Shown here: positions 17,242-26,997 of the stretch, one piece after another | Layout of the letters: each line of letters begins with the position of its first letter | How positions within the stretch are numbered: the first letter of the stretch is position 1 | Origin: Flavobacterium limi | GTDB taxonomy: Bacteria > Bacteroidota > Bacteroidia > Flavobacteriales > Flavobacteriaceae | NCBI RefSeq assembly: GCF_010645075.1 | Contig: NZ_JAADZV010000009.1 | Span: 124,001-188,000 of the forward strand | DNA length: 64,000 nucleotides | Direction: 5' to 3' | Made by a program: the position numbers and the translations under genes | Notes under the pieces: generated by a model | What the model was told of the DNA's origin: nothing | What the model saw: the letters and a program-made list of their open reading frames with translations, nothing else | Database searches by the model: none

Positions 17242-18339
17242 ATGGGCTTAACAATAATCCTTCTTTTACTACTATTAATTTTTTATTTTTTATTCCATCC
17301 CAGGTTCGGAAAACAACCTTCCGGGGAAAGACTGGCCAGAATACAAAAATCGCCTCAATACAAAAACGGAAAATTCGAAAATGAAAATTTCACTCCCGAA
17401 CTGGCAGAAGGTTACGGTTATTATAATGTCTTAACTGAATTTTTATTTAAGAAAGTTGACCGAAAAATCCCCACTGATGTTATTCCTTCAGTAAAAACGA
17501 ATTTAAAGGAACTTCCTTTACATGAAGATGTTTTAGTCTGGTTTGGGCATTCGTCTTATTACATTCAGCTTCAGGGCAAACGGTTTTTGATTGATCCTGT
17601 CTTCAGTGGAAACGCCTCCCCTGTTTACGGCACTACAAAAGCCTTTAAAGGAACTGATATTTACAACTATGATGATATTCCTGAAATTGATTATTTGCTA
17701 ATCACACACGACCATTATGATCATTTAGATTATAAAACTATAATGAAACTAAAGCCAAAAATAAAAAAAGTAATTACTGCACTTGGCGTTGGCTCGCATT
17801 TTGAATTTTGGGGCTTTCCACCAGAAAATATTATCGAAAAAGACTGGCATGAAAAAATCGAATTAGATCATAATTTAACGCTTCATACTGCTCCGTCGAG
17901 ACATTTTTCCGGCAGAAGCATTAAGCGCTGCAATACACTCTGGACTTCTTTTATTTTAGAAAGCAAAGATTTCAAAATGTATTTGGGCGGTGACAGCGGT
18001 TACGACAATCATTTTGCATCAATTGGCGATAAATATGGACCTTTTGACATTGTGCTTATTGATAATGGCCAGTATAATCCGGCATGGAAATACATTCACA
18101 ATTTACCGGAAGATGTAATAAAAGCAGTGAAAGACTTAAAAGCAAAAAGAGTCTTTCCTGTACATAATTCTAAATTTCCTTTATCTCTTCATTCGTGGGA
18201 TGAGCCTATGATAAAAATAACCGAATTGAATGCCAGGTCAGAAAATCCAATCCCTTTGATTACACCGATGATTGGAGAACTGGTCGAACTGAAAAATGAT
18301 AAACAGGAATTTAAACAATGGTGGAAAGGGATAAAATAA
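17242..18339 (+). CDS. MBL-fold hydrolase, UlaG/NAPE-PLD-like, membrane-anchored
   Basis: This 365-residue protein starts with one hydrophobic anchor (residues 3-18). A metallo-beta-lactamase fold follows: WFGHSSYYIQLQGKRFLIDP (residues about 99-118), the zinc motif THDHYDH (H155, H157, D159, H160), HTAPSRHFSGR, GGDSGYDNHF and a late FPVHNSKF histidine. The layout matches the RomA/N-acylphosphatidylethanolamine phospholipase D-like group, so the substrate may be a lipid or phosphodiester, although this cannot be shown here. It follows the DUF1801 gene by 7 nt. Confidence 0.85.
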   Translation: MGLTIILLLLLLIFYFLFHPRFGKQPSGERLARIQKSPQYKNGKFENENFTPELAEGYGYYNVLTEFLFKKVDRKIPTDVIPSVKTNLKELPLHEDVLVWFGHSSYYIQLQGKRFLIDPVFSGNASPVYGTTKAFKGTDIYNYDDIPEIDYLLITHDHYDHLDYKTIMKLKPKIKKVITALGVGSHFEFWGFPPENIIEKDWHEKIELDHNLTLHTAPSRHFSGRSIKRCNTLWTSFILESKDFKMYLGGDSGYDNHFASIGDKYGPFDIVLIDNGQYNPAWKYIHNLPEDVIKAVKDLKAKRVFPVHNSKFPLSLHSWDEPMIKITELNARSENPIPLITPMIGELVELKNDKQEFKQWWKGIK

Positions 18340-18398
18340 TTATAAATGATAAATTGTTATTTCTCTACTAAAAATCTTTACCTTAAAACAAACAAGTT

Positions 18399-19529
18399 TT
18401 GAATTTAAAAAAACATATATTAGCCCTTACTTTATTAGTCAGCAATTTTATATTTTCTCAAAATACCTACGTCTTTTTAGGATCTTACAATCTTGATAAA
18501 TCGGCAGAATCTATCCAGGTGTACCAATTGAATACCAAAAACGGAAATCTTAATAAAATAACCGGCGTAAAAAATATCATCAATCCGTCTTATTTAACGG
18601 TTTCTCCAAACGGAAAGTATATTTATGCCTGTACAGACACAAAAACACCAAATGCAGGAAGTGTAAGCAGTTTTGAATTCAACCCCGAAAACAAGACACT
18701 TACTTTTTTAAACAAACAAACCAGCGGAGGTGAAAATCCGGTGTATGTTTCGGTTCATAAAAATGGCAAATGGCTTGTAAATGCTAATTATACAGAAGGA
18801 AGCGTATCGGTTCATCCATTACTGGAAAATGGAACAATCGATTCGACTGCACAAAATTTTCAATATACGGACGGCAGTGTCCATAAAGAAAGGCAAACAC
18901 GTTCACATGTTCATTCGGCTATATTCTCCCCTGACTTTGATTATTTATTTTTACCTGATTTAGGTGCGGATAAAATCAGATGTTATCAATTTGATGAAAA
19001 ACAAAAAAAACCTTTAACTGAAGCTAAAGTCGCATTTACAAAAACCAATTTAGAAGCCGGGCCGCGACATTTTACTTTTCACCCCAATCAAAAATTTGGG
19101 TATTGTATTGAAGAAATGGCTGGTTCAATAAGTGTTTATAAATACAAAAATGGAACTTTACAGAAAATTCAGAGAATCAATACACATTCTGATGAAATTA
19201 AGGAAGGTTTTGCAAGTTCAGACATTCATATTTCTCCCGACGGAAAATTTTTATACGCTTCGAACAGGGGAAAAGAAAACAATATTGCCATTTTTGCTAT
19301 TGATAAAAAAGGGCTCTTAAAGAATGTAGGGTATCAGTCTACTTTAGGCGATCATCCCAGAATTTTTGCTCTTGATGAAACCGGAAAATTCCTGATTGCC
19401 ACAAATGTAAATTCAGGAAATGTAATCGTTTTTCAAAGAAACCCAAAAACAGGATTGCTAAAAAAAACCGGTAATGAAATCCAAATGGAAAATGTTTCCT
19501 GCGTTCAGATTAAAAAAATAAAACCATAA
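18399..19529 (+). CDS. Lactonase-family seven-bladed propeller protein, TTG start
   Basis: This 376-residue protein is similar to 6-phosphogluconolactonases of the Pgl type (cycloisomerase 2). It starts at TTG 18399, giving a signal peptide (LALTLLVSNFIFSQN), and no better ATG is in frame upstream. Family signatures are visible: NPSYLTVSPNGKYIYA, RSHVHSAIFSPDFDYLFLPDLGADK, AGPRHFTFHPNQKFGY and SDIHISPDGKFLYASNRG. Because it is exported, a periplasmic sugar-lactone role is more likely than the cytoplasmic pentose pathway. The GNAT gene follows 12 nt after it. Confidence 0.85.
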   Translation: MNLKKHILALTLLVSNFIFSQNTYVFLGSYNLDKSAESIQVYQLNTKNGNLNKITGVKNIINPSYLTVSPNGKYIYACTDTKTPNAGSVSSFEFNPENKTLTFLNKQTSGGENPVYVSVHKNGKWLVNANYTEGSVSVHPLLENGTIDSTAQNFQYTDGSVHKERQTRSHVHSAIFSPDFDYLFLPDLGADKIRCYQFDEKQKKPLTEAKVAFTKTNLEAGPRHFTFHPNQKFGYCIEEMAGSISVYKYKNGTLQKIQRINTHSDEIKEGFASSDIHISPDGKFLYASNRGKENNIAIFAIDKKGLLKNVGYQSTLGDHPRIFALDETGKFLIATNVNSGNVIVFQRNPKTGLLKKTGNEIQMENVSCVQIKKIKP

Positions 19530-19540
19530 AGACCCGTAAA

Positions 19541-20074
19541 ATGACGATATCAAATTTTAATTTACAACCCGATTTTTTAGAAAATGAAACCATAAAATTA
19601 ATTCCGCTTCACGAAGATCATTTTGAAGCACTTTACAAAGTAGCATCTGATCCTTTAATCTGGGAGCAGCATCCGATAAAAGACCGTTACAAAAAAGATG
19701 TTTTTAAACCTTTTTTTGATGGCGCCATAAGTTCAAAAAGTTCTTTTTTGATTTTAGACAAAAATACAAACGAAGTTATCGGCACTACCCGATTTTACGA
19801 TTACAATCCAGAGAAATCAAATGTGGGAATTGGCTTTACCTTTATCGGAAGAAAGTTTTGGGGCGGACCTTATAATGCAGCTACAAAAAAATTACTGATT
19901 GATTATGCTTTTCAAAAAGTAAATTCAATTATTTTTCATATTGGTGCAGAAAATTTTCGTTCACAAAAAGCGGTTTTAAAATTAGGCGCAGTAAAAACAA
20001 ACGAAATGATTTTTCCTCATAATGGAGTTGATTTGCCCCATTTTGAATATGAATTGGTTAAAGCTATTCAGTGA
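19541..20074 (+). CDS. GNAT family N-acetyltransferase
   Basis: This 177-residue protein has the GNAT_3 (RimJ/RimL-type) layout: IKLIPLHEDHFEALYKVASDP at the start, NEVIGTTRFYDY, NVGIGFTFIGRKFWGG, then ENFRSQKAVLKLGAVK, the C-terminal acetyl-CoA-binding part. Acceptor not identifiable. It starts 12 nt after the lactonase stop and is probably in one transcript with it. Confidence 0.85.
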   Translation: MTISNFNLQPDFLENETIKLIPLHEDHFEALYKVASDPLIWEQHPIKDRYKKDVFKPFFDGAISSKSSFLILDKNTNEVIGTTRFYDYNPEKSNVGIGFTFIGRKFWGGPYNAATKKLLIDYAFQKVNSIIFHIGAENFRSQKAVLKLGAVKTNEMIFPHNGVDLPHFEYELVKAIQ

Positions 20075-20127
20075 ACAGTAATTAGTCACTAGTAATTTTT
20101 GCATAATCTAATCCCTTAATAAAAATA

Positions 20128-20709
20128 ATGAAAAGAATAACAGTCTTTTGCGGATCCAGTTTTGGTACTGAAGAAATTTACAAAGAACAGGCAAGCTTAC
20201 TTGGAGAAACATTTGCAAAACAAAATATTGAGTTGATCTATGGCGGAGCCAATGTAGGTCTAATGGGCGCTGTTGCTGATGGTGTTTTAAATAATGGCGG
20301 AAAAGCAATTGGCGTTTTGCCTAATTTTTTAAGATCAAAAGAAATTGCACATTTGGGCTTAACAGAACTTATTCTGGTAGAAAGCATGCACGAAAGAAAA
20401 ACCAAAATGAACGATTTATGCGATGGTGTTATTGCGCTTCCCGGTGGTTTCGGAACACTGGAAGAACTTTTTGAAATGATTACCTGGGCTCAGTTAGGAC
20501 TGCATAAAAAACCAATCGCAATTTTGAATATTAATGGTTTTTATGATTCGCTTATCCAATTAACTGAAACCATGGTCAGCAAAGGTTTATTGAAAGAGGT
20601 TAACCAGCAAATGCTTTTAGTAAGTGATAACATTGATGATTTACTCGAGAAAATGAAGAATTACGAAGCTCCAACGGTTGGAAAATGGATTGAGAAAGGA
20701 GAAGTTTAA
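20128..20709 (+). CDS. LOG family / TIGR00730 nucleotide 5'-monophosphate phosphoribohydrolase
   Basis: This 193-residue protein has the full Rossmann-fold LOG signature: ITVFCGSSFG near the N-terminus, YGGANVGLMGAVAD (residues 38-51), residues about 86-95 with MHERK, and PGGFGTLEE (105-113). Family members hydrolyse the N-glycosidic bond of AMP, or of cytokinin nucleotides in plants and some bacteria. Length is typical. Catalytic residues R90 and E112/E113 appear to be present. Confidence 0.9.
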   Translation: MKRITVFCGSSFGTEEIYKEQASLLGETFAKQNIELIYGGANVGLMGAVADGVLNNGGKAIGVLPNFLRSKEIAHLGLTELILVESMHERKTKMNDLCDGVIALPGGFGTLEELFEMITWAQLGLHKKPIAILNINGFYDSLIQLTETMVSKGLLKEVNQQMLLVSDNIDDLLEKMKNYEAPTVGKWIEKGEV

Positions 20710-20804
20710 TCTTTTTTGACAGTCTGATTTTTTGTTTTTAACACAATTTCCGGAATAACTTTCTTATCTTGTGGGTCCAAAAAACTGAAAATCCGTTATC
20801 TAAA

Positions 20805-21491
20805 ATGAAATATTTAAAAGCCCATTACCTTTTATTTGCCCTTATTTTATCTGTAAATTTCACAAACGCTCAGGATACTGATACCGGAAACTGGTTTATT
20901 TATTTTGGAAATCAGGCCATCAATAAAAAATGGAACTGGCATAACGAAGTACAGTACCGTAACTATAATTTTGCAGGAGACACTCAACAGTTATTGCTAA
21001 GAACAGGAATTGGATACAATCTTACTGAAAACAACAATAATATTTTATTAGGTTACGGTTTTATTAATTCACAGAATTATATCCCCGGAACAGATGATAA
21101 GGCAGACAATAATGAACACCGGATTTTTCAGCAGTTTATAACACGTCAAAATTTTGGGAGGTTTTATTTACAGCACCGTTATCGTGTAGAGGAACGCTTT
21201 TTAAAAGATGATTTTCAAATGCGTTTTCGATATTTTCTGGCTTTGAATGTTCCGTTAAACAAACCAAAAATGGAAGACAATGCCTTTTATTTTTCAGCTT
21301 ATAATGAAATTTTTATAAATGCTGAATCACCTGCTTTTGACAGAGACCGTGTCTATGGCGCATTGGGCTATGTGATTAATAAAAATTTCAGGGTTGAAGC
21401 CGGTTTTATGCGACAGATTCAGGAAAAAACGGGCCGAAACCAATTTCAGATTGTAATTTACAACAATATCCCTTTTAACAGCAGCAAATAA
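20805..21491 (+). CDS. DUF2490 domain outer-membrane-like protein
   Basis: The ATG at 20805 was chosen because it begins a signal peptide (MKYLKAHYLLFALILSVNFTNAQ); an earlier start at 20769 would put charged residues before it. The 228-residue product matches DUF2490, a small beta-barrel-like family in Bacteroidota (NWFIYFGNQAINKKWNWHNEVQYRNY at the start of the mature part). Alternating hydrophobic strands to a final aromatic-containing strand suggest an outer-membrane barrel. Function unknown. Confidence 0.8.
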   Translation: MKYLKAHYLLFALILSVNFTNAQDTDTGNWFIYFGNQAINKKWNWHNEVQYRNYNFAGDTQQLLLRTGIGYNLTENNNNILLGYGFINSQNYIPGTDDKADNNEHRIFQQFITRQNFGRFYLQHRYRVEERFLKDDFQMRFRYFLALNVPLNKPKMEDNAFYFSAYNEIFINAESPAFDRDRVYGALGYVINKNFRVEAGFMRQIQEKTGRNQFQIVIYNNIPFNSSK

Positions 21492-21509
21492 TCTTTCAAA
21501 TCTGTAGAT

Positions 21510-21977
21510 ATGGCAACAGTAAATAATAATTTTGCAAAAGCCGAAATGCTGATCAGAAAACCCGTTTCAGAAGTTTTTGAGGCTTTCATAAATCCTGAAA
21601 TTACCCGCAATTTTTGGTTTACTAAAGGATCCGGGAAATTAGAAGAAGGAAAATCGGCTGAATGGACCTGGGAAATCTACGGTTTTTCTCTTACTGTTTT
21701 AACCAAAGTAATTGAAGCAGACAAACGAATTGTTATTAAATGGGGAAACAGCGGAGAAGAAACTATTGTAGAATGGGTTTTCAGCTCTTTGGATGAAAAA
21801 GAAACTTTTGTAAGCATTACCAATTCTAATTTTAAAGGCGATGCAGACAAAATACTTTCTGAAGTTCGGAATTCTACCGAAGGTTTTACACTGGTTTTGG
21901 CCGGAGCAAAAGCTTTTTTAGAACATCAGATTCAGTTGAATTTAGTGTTAGACAGATTTCCAAAAGGTCTTAGTTAA
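21510..21977 (+). CDS. SRPBCC / AHSA1-type protein
   Basis: This 155-residue single-domain protein has the START-like fold of the AHSA1 (activator of Hsp90 ATPase homologue) group. It starts with AEMLIRKPVSEVFEAFINPE and contains FWFTKGSGKLEEGKSAEWTWE, IVIKWGNSGEETIVEW and a long C-terminal helix. It is likely a small-molecule-binding protein. Only 18-19 nt separate it from the genes on both sides, suggesting a small operon from 20805 to 22368. Confidence 0.85.
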   Translation: MATVNNNFAKAEMLIRKPVSEVFEAFINPEITRNFWFTKGSGKLEEGKSAEWTWEIYGFSLTVLTKVIEADKRIVIKWGNSGEETIVEWVFSSLDEKETFVSITNSNFKGDADKILSEVRNSTEGFTLVLAGAKAFLEHQIQLNLVLDRFPKGLS

Positions 21978-21996
21978 CCTTCTAAAATAAAGATTC

Positions 21997-22368
21997 ATGG
22001 CAACTATTCCTACTCCTAAACCTGCAAATATTGATGAATATATTGGTGGTTTTCCAAACGATGTTCAGGAAATATTAGAAAAAGTAAGAATGACGATTCA
22101 GGAAGCAGCGCCTGATGCCAAAGAAAAAATCAGTTATTCGATGCCTGCTTTTGAACAAAACGGAATAGTGGTTTACTTTGCAGCATATAAAAATCATATT
22201 GGGCTTTATGCATTGCCAACCGGTCATGAAAAATTCAGGGAAGAACTTTCAAAATATAAATCAGGCAAAGGTTCCGTACAATTTCCTCTTAAATTGCCGA
22301 TACCTTTTGATTTAATTACCAAAATTGTCAAATTCCGAGTACAGGAAAATCTTGAAAAAGTAAAATAA
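21997..22368 (+). CDS. DUF1801 protein, iron-chaperone-like
   Basis: This 123-residue protein has the classical DUF1801/YdhG layout: IDEYIGGFPNDVQEILEKVRMTIQEAAPDAKEKISYSMPAF, then FAAYKNHIGLYALP and KSGKGSVQFPLKLPIPFDLI. Homologues are called iron chaperones by similarity to frataxin-like folds, but this is not proven here. It is the third DUF1801 gene within 6.8 kb. Confidence 0.85.
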   Translation: MATIPTPKPANIDEYIGGFPNDVQEILEKVRMTIQEAAPDAKEKISYSMPAFEQNGIVVYFAAYKNHIGLYALPTGHEKFREELSKYKSGKGSVQFPLKLPIPFDLITKIVKFRVQENLEKVK

Positions 22369-22378
22369 ATAATCAAAT

Positions 22379-23068
22379 ATGAATTTATCTGAACATTATA
22401 ATGAGCTTTTCAATACATCATCAGAACTGATCTTATCTGAAAATTACGCAATAGATACTAAACTTAATGATGATTCAGATAATAGATTTGGCATTACTTT
22501 ACTTGTGCGGCCCAGTGAAGAAATAAAAACGAATATACAGGCCTTCCTGAAAGAATTAAAAAAGACAGGACCAGAGCAATACTATTACCCGGATTCTGAT
22601 ATTCATATAACAGTTTTATCAATTATTTCATGTCACGATGGTTTTACATTAGATAAATTTTCAATGTCTGAATATGTTGAAATTATCGAAAAAAGTCTGG
22701 TAGATGTAAACCAAATCGAGATTAATTATCGGGGAGTTACTCTATCACCTTCAGCCATAATGATTCAGGGGTTTCCATCTGATGAGTCATTGAATATTCT
22801 GAGAGACCGGCTTCGGGATAATTTCAAAAAATCTTCTTTAAATCAGAGTATCGATAGCCGTTATAGTATTACGACTGCACATTCTACCGTGATGCGTTTT
22901 CAAAAAAAAATAGAAAACCCAAAGAAACTAATTGAAATCACTGGAAAATTCAGAAACCATGATTTTGGAAAATTCACGGTTGATAAAATTGAATTGGTTT
23001 ATAATGACTGGTATCAGCGTGAAAAGAATACAGTTAAGTTGTGTGATTTTTATTTAAAGCACTTTTAA
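22379..23068 (+). CDS. 2H phosphoesterase superfamily protein
   Basis: This 229-residue protein carries the two H-x-T signature motifs of the 2H phosphoesterase (2'-5' RNA ligase-like) superfamily: HIT at H76-T78 and HST at H168-T170, each on a hydrophobic strand (DIHITVLSI, TTAHSTVMRF). Such enzymes cleave or ligate 2',5'-linked or cyclic phosphodiesters. The substrate cannot be assigned. It starts 10 nt after the DUF1801 stop and is the last gene of that + strand run; the next gene is convergent. Confidence 0.8.
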   Translation: MNLSEHYNELFNTSSELILSENYAIDTKLNDDSDNRFGITLLVRPSEEIKTNIQAFLKELKKTGPEQYYYPDSDIHITVLSIISCHDGFTLDKFSMSEYVEIIEKSLVDVNQIEINYRGVTLSPSAIMIQGFPSDESLNILRDRLRDNFKKSSLNQSIDSRYSITTAHSTVMRFQKKIENPKKLIEITGKFRNHDFGKFTVDKIELVYNDWYQREKNTVKLCDFYLKHF

Positions 23069-23081
23069 TTTATTCACAACC

Positions 23082-25229
23082 TTAACCCTTCTTCAAAATA
23101 TTACCCAAACCTTTACTTATCTGTTCAATAGCTTCAATACTTTTTGTTAATGGTGTTGCCGTAAAGTCTTCATAAGCATCCATCGCACTCTCTTTTCTTT
23201 CATCCTGAGGGTAAACTAATATCAAATTATTTTCGCTAAAAGATTTCTCAAATTTCTGAGGCAATTTATCAAAGATAGACTGGTATGAAACAGAACCTTT
23301 TCTGGATAAATTAAACACGATTAAATCTGTGGGCTTAATTTCATCTGAAATGGCTTCAAAATCATCCCAATCCAGGATACTTTTAAAACCTAATTTTGAA
23401 TTAAGTTTGAGATTATTGGCTATTTGCTGAATTGCCTGATGCGTTTTATATTCGCCATAAATAACAATCTGCGTACTCAATTCCTGTGATAACCTGCAGA
23501 TCTTCTGGATAAGTGGCGGAAACCCGATTCCTCTTTCAGAAAAAGGAGGACAAATAAAAACCAGTCTCCTCTCTTCAACGAATGGTTTTTGAAATCTGCA
23601 AATAAAGAGGTTTTTATCTACGTTGTTAATGATAGAATCAACATTCTCCCCAAAAATTTTATCAAGGAACCCCGTTTTTCTTGGCCATCCAATAATCACA
23701 ATATCTGACATGATTTCTTTGGAAGTTCTAGCAATTCCACTAGCCGGATTGTGGTCAATTCTGGCAATTGTATTAATTTTTATTTCAGAAGCTGATCCCT
23801 GGATAACAAACTTATCCACTGCTTTTTTATATTTTAAAATATTAATTTCTGCCTGATCATTATTAGGTACTATTGTAAGTAACGTAACCGGATTAGCTGA
23901 TTTTTTGTCTTTTATCAAAAGTGCAAAATCCAAAAGAGGTTCTGTAGCAGATGTTTTTGCTAATGGAATCAAAATATGTTCATCTAAAATCTGATCTTTA
24001 CTGGCATCCTGAGGAGAAACTTCCTCTTCACAAATAGCAATCTTTTTAGCGGCTTTTTCGGTAGCAAAAGACGCTATGATACACGTAATCAATATCAAAA
24101 TGATAGTTCCGTTTAATATATTCTCATCCAGAATATTTGCTTTAAATCCAACCAGAATTACGGCCAGGGTTGCTGCAGCATGTGCACTGCTTAATCCGAA
24201 AATTAATTGTCTTTCAGTTCTGGTATATTTAAAAGCAATCTGGGCAAAAAATGCTGCAATCCATTTTCCAAAAATAGCCACAATGCTCAAAGTTCCTGCA
24301 ACAATCAGGGCTGTTGGTCCGCTTAAAATCACACTGATATCAACAAGCATTCCCACAGAGATCAGGAAAAAAGGAATAAACAAAGCATTTCCAATGAATT
24401 CAATCCTGTTCATTAAAGCAGATGAGTGCGGAATCAAAGGATTTAAAGCCAAGCCTGCAACGAAAGCACCAATAATAGGCTCTACTCCTGCTACTTCTGC
24501 CAAAAATGCTGCAAAGAAAACCACTGAAAGGACAAAAATATAATGGGCATGTTTTTCACTTTCCAGTTTTTTAAAGAACCATTTTGCCACTCTTGGAATC
24601 AGCAAAAACATTATTGCTGAAAAAATAGCCAGGGAAATAGTTAATTTTATCCAGAAAGCCTGATTAAGATTTCCTTCACTGCTTCCCATAATGACGGCCA
24701 GAATAATCAAAACTGCTGTATCAGTCAGAATAGTTCCTCCAACGGTTATCGCAACCGCCTGATTTTTTGCTATTCCTAATTTACTTACAATTGGATACGC
24801 TACTAATGTGTGTGTTGCAAACATACTTGCTGTTAAAAAACTGGCGTTGAAATCGTACTGCAGTAAATAATAACAAACAGGAAAGCCAATGGTCAGCGGA
24901 AAGATAAAAGTAAAAAAACCGAATAATAAACTCTTATTACGGTTGGCCTTAAACTCATTCATATCAAGTTCCAGACCAGCAATAAACATAATGTAAAGTA
25001 ATCCGATAGTAGAAAATAAATCTACCGCAGAGTTTTTTGCTAAAATATTAAGTCCGTGCGGTCCAATAATTACACCCGAAATGATCAAACCAATAATTCC
25101 CGGAATATTAATTTTTTTAAGTAAAATAGGACTTAATAAAATTATAAAAAGTATCAACGAAAAAATTAATACGGGATTGCTAAGCGGTAGTTCAAATTCT
25201 TGTATAAAATGCCTGAAAAATTCTATCAT
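23082..25229 (-). CDS. Kef-type cation:proton antiporter with tandem USP-like domains
   Basis: This 715-residue protein has an N-terminal CPA2/KefB-type membrane domain of 11-12 helices (residues about 15-400), with FMAGLELDMNEFK (seen as MFIAGLELD) and the discontinuous-helix regions of the family. A cytoplasmic C-terminus (about 410-715) resembles two universal-stress-protein-like domains (LIPLAKTSATEPLLDFALLI, then ERRLVFICPP) and replaces the usual TrkA-N. It exchanges Na+ or K+ for protons, for pH and salt homeostasis. It is convergent with the 2H gene and divergent from the serine dehydratase. Confidence 0.88.
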   Translation of the reverse strand: MIEFFRHFIQEFELPLSNPVLIFSLILFIILLSPILLKKINIPGIIGLIISGVIIGPHGLNILAKNSAVDLFSTIGLLYIMFIAGLELDMNEFKANRNKSLLFGFFTFIFPLTIGFPVCYYLLQYDFNASFLTASMFATHTLVAYPIVSKLGIAKNQAVAITVGGTILTDTAVLIILAVIMGSSEGNLNQAFWIKLTISLAIFSAIMFLLIPRVAKWFFKKLESEKHAHYIFVLSVVFFAAFLAEVAGVEPIIGAFVAGLALNPLIPHSSALMNRIEFIGNALFIPFFLISVGMLVDISVILSGPTALIVAGTLSIVAIFGKWIAAFFAQIAFKYTRTERQLIFGLSSAHAAATLAVILVGFKANILDENILNGTIILILITCIIASFATEKAAKKIAICEEEVSPQDASKDQILDEHILIPLAKTSATEPLLDFALLIKDKKSANPVTLLTIVPNNDQAEINILKYKKAVDKFVIQGSASEIKINTIARIDHNPASGIARTSKEIMSDIVIIGWPRKTGFLDKIFGENVDSIINNVDKNLFICRFQKPFVEERRLVFICPPFSERGIGFPPLIQKICRLSQELSTQIVIYGEYKTHQAIQQIANNLKLNSKLGFKSILDWDDFEAISDEIKPTDLIVFNLSRKGSVSYQSIFDKLPQKFEKSFSENNLILVYPQDERKESAMDAYEDFTATPLTKSIEAIEQISKGLGNILKKG

Positions 25230-25528
25230 AGTGTAATTTAGCTGTTGAGTATCTTTTTCTAATTCTTAATTCAAACCAAATACTCAAAATTGCTGTTTAT
25301 TTCAATTATTAAAAAACTAAAAAGCCAGTTTTTCAGAGAAAGCCTCTTTACAAAAGTACCTAAAAAGGGCTGAACTTTTTATTAAAGTCCTATTTTAAAC
25401 AATTAAATTTATTTTATTGATGAATTATTATTATTTAATATATTTTTTAACAAAACCTCAACATTAACAAATAAAAAAGACAATTCATTGCATTATTCAA
25501 TTATCTTTGTTTAAACAAAAACTGAACA
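25230..25528. promoter_or_regulatory. Divergent promoter region
   Basis: This 299-nt AT-rich spacer lies between the antiporter (leftward) and serine ammonia-lyase (rightward). A TATCTTTG (-7 type TAnnTTTG) is at 25502-25509, 20 nt before the lyase ATG. The nearest TTG is only 11 nt upstream of it, so the -33 part is not convincing. No regulatory hairpin was seen. Confidence 0.45.
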
Positions 25529-26956
25529 ATGGAAGAATGTATCTCTGTTTTCGACATGCTTAAAATTGGTGTTGGCCCATCGAGTTCCCATACACTCGGG
25601 CCATGGCGTGCTGCTGAGCGCTTTTTAAAAGAACTGAGAGAACTGTCAATTTTAGAGCAGATTAACAGAGTTAAGGTTGATCTTTACGGATCGCTTTCGT
25701 TAACAGGCAAAGGTCATGCTACAGATCTGGCTGTTATGCTGGGGCTCAGCGGACAGGATCCGGAATATATTCCCATTGAAAATATTTCGGGAATTATCAA
25801 AACAATTGAAACCAAAAACGAGATTGTTTTAGGCAATCAGCTTACCATTCCGTTTTACTTTCTTCAGGACATTGTTTTCAATAAAGACTTCCTTCCCTTC
25901 CATGCCAACGGATTAAAATTTACGGCTTATAAAAAAGATGATTCTCAATACGAATCTACTTTTTATTCCATAGGAGGCGGATTTGTCGTTAAAGAAGAGC
26001 GGACCAATGCCCAAAATAACATGGCCATAAAATGTGCTTTCCCTTTTATGATTGACAATGGCGATGATTTATTGAAATATGCTATTGAAGAAAACAAAAA
26101 CATTTCAGAGATTGTTTATGAGAATGAAAAGTCAATGCGTACTGAAGAAGAAATTCATTCAGAATTAATGAGAATCTGGAACACAATGCTGGAATGCATG
26201 TATATTGGTTGTCACTCAGAAGGTATTTTACCCGGTGGATTAAATGTACGCCGAAGAGCTTTCGACATGCACCAGAATTTAATTGGCTTGTCAAACTACA
26301 ATAATCCGCAGTCCTGGCTCGAAGAAATCAGAAAAACCGAAGTGAAGTTTCGTCAAATCTTAAAATGGGTAAGCTGTTTTGCACTTGCAGTGAATGAAGT
26401 AAATGCATCTTTAGGCCGTGTCGTAACTGCACCTACAAATGGAAGTGCAGGTGTAATTCCTGCAGTTTTAATGTATTATCTGGTAATCGAAAACCATAAA
26501 GCCGGCGAAAAAGAAATCAAACAGTTTTTGATGGTAGCAGGTGAAATAGGAAGTTTATTTAAACAAGGATCTACAATTTCAGCAGCAATGGGAGGCTGTC
26601 AGGCCGAGATTGGCGTTTCATCATCGATGGCTGCGGCGGCACTTTGCGAATTAATGGGCGGTACTCCTGCCCAGGTTTTAATGGCTGCCGAAATTGCCAT
26701 GGAACATCATTTGGGCTTAACCTGTGACCCAATTGGCGGTCTGGTTCAGATTCCGTGTATCGAAAGAAATACAATGGGTGCCATAAAAGCCATCAACGCT
26801 GCCGAGCTGGCCCTTGAAACCGATTCTAAAAATGCAAAAGTCCCATTAGATAAAGTAATCAATACCATGTGGCAAACGGCAAAAGATATGAATTCGAAAT
26901 ACAAAGAAACATCAGAAGGGGGTTTGGCTGTAGCAGTAAATATGTCAGATTGCTAG
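25529..26956 (+). CDS. sdaA: L-serine ammonia-lyase, iron-sulfur type
   Basis: It converts L-serine to pyruvate and ammonia using a [4Fe-4S] cluster. The 475-residue single chain carries both the beta domain (SVFDMLKIGVGPSSSHTLGPW at the start) and the alpha domain. The three cluster cysteines are C357 (GGCQAEIG), C399 (LTCDPIGG) and C410 (IPCIERN). The spacing of 42 and 11 is the same as in E. coli SdaA. Other signatures are TAPTNGSAGVIPA and MEHHLGLTCDP. It is complete and of normal length. It is monocistronic or followed by the SH3 gene after 41 nt. Confidence 0.95.
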   Translation: MEECISVFDMLKIGVGPSSSHTLGPWRAAERFLKELRELSILEQINRVKVDLYGSLSLTGKGHATDLAVMLGLSGQDPEYIPIENISGIIKTIETKNEIVLGNQLTIPFYFLQDIVFNKDFLPFHANGLKFTAYKKDDSQYESTFYSIGGGFVVKEERTNAQNNMAIKCAFPFMIDNGDDLLKYAIEENKNISEIVYENEKSMRTEEEIHSELMRIWNTMLECMYIGCHSEGILPGGLNVRRRAFDMHQNLIGLSNYNNPQSWLEEIRKTEVKFRQILKWVSCFALAVNEVNASLGRVVTAPTNGSAGVIPAVLMYYLVIENHKAGEKEIKQFLMVAGEIGSLFKQGSTISAAMGGCQAEIGVSSSMAAAALCELMGGTPAQVLMAAEIAMEHHLGLTCDPIGGLVQIPCIERNTMGAIKAINAAELALETDSKNAKVPLDKVINTMWQTAKDMNSKYKETSEGGLAVAVNMSDC

Positions 26957-26997
26957 ATTTAAAAAGAATTACATCCAAAGACAATCCTGTTAACTTT

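Noticed and set aside
20108..20308. A short minus-strand frame before the LOG-family gene
   Set aside because: Fully overlapped by the conserved LOG gene with all catalytic motifs.
24076..24543. A 155-codon frame opposite the Kef-type antiporter
   Set aside because: It is antisense to a clear membrane transporter; its length comes from the complementary codon pattern of hydrophobic residues.
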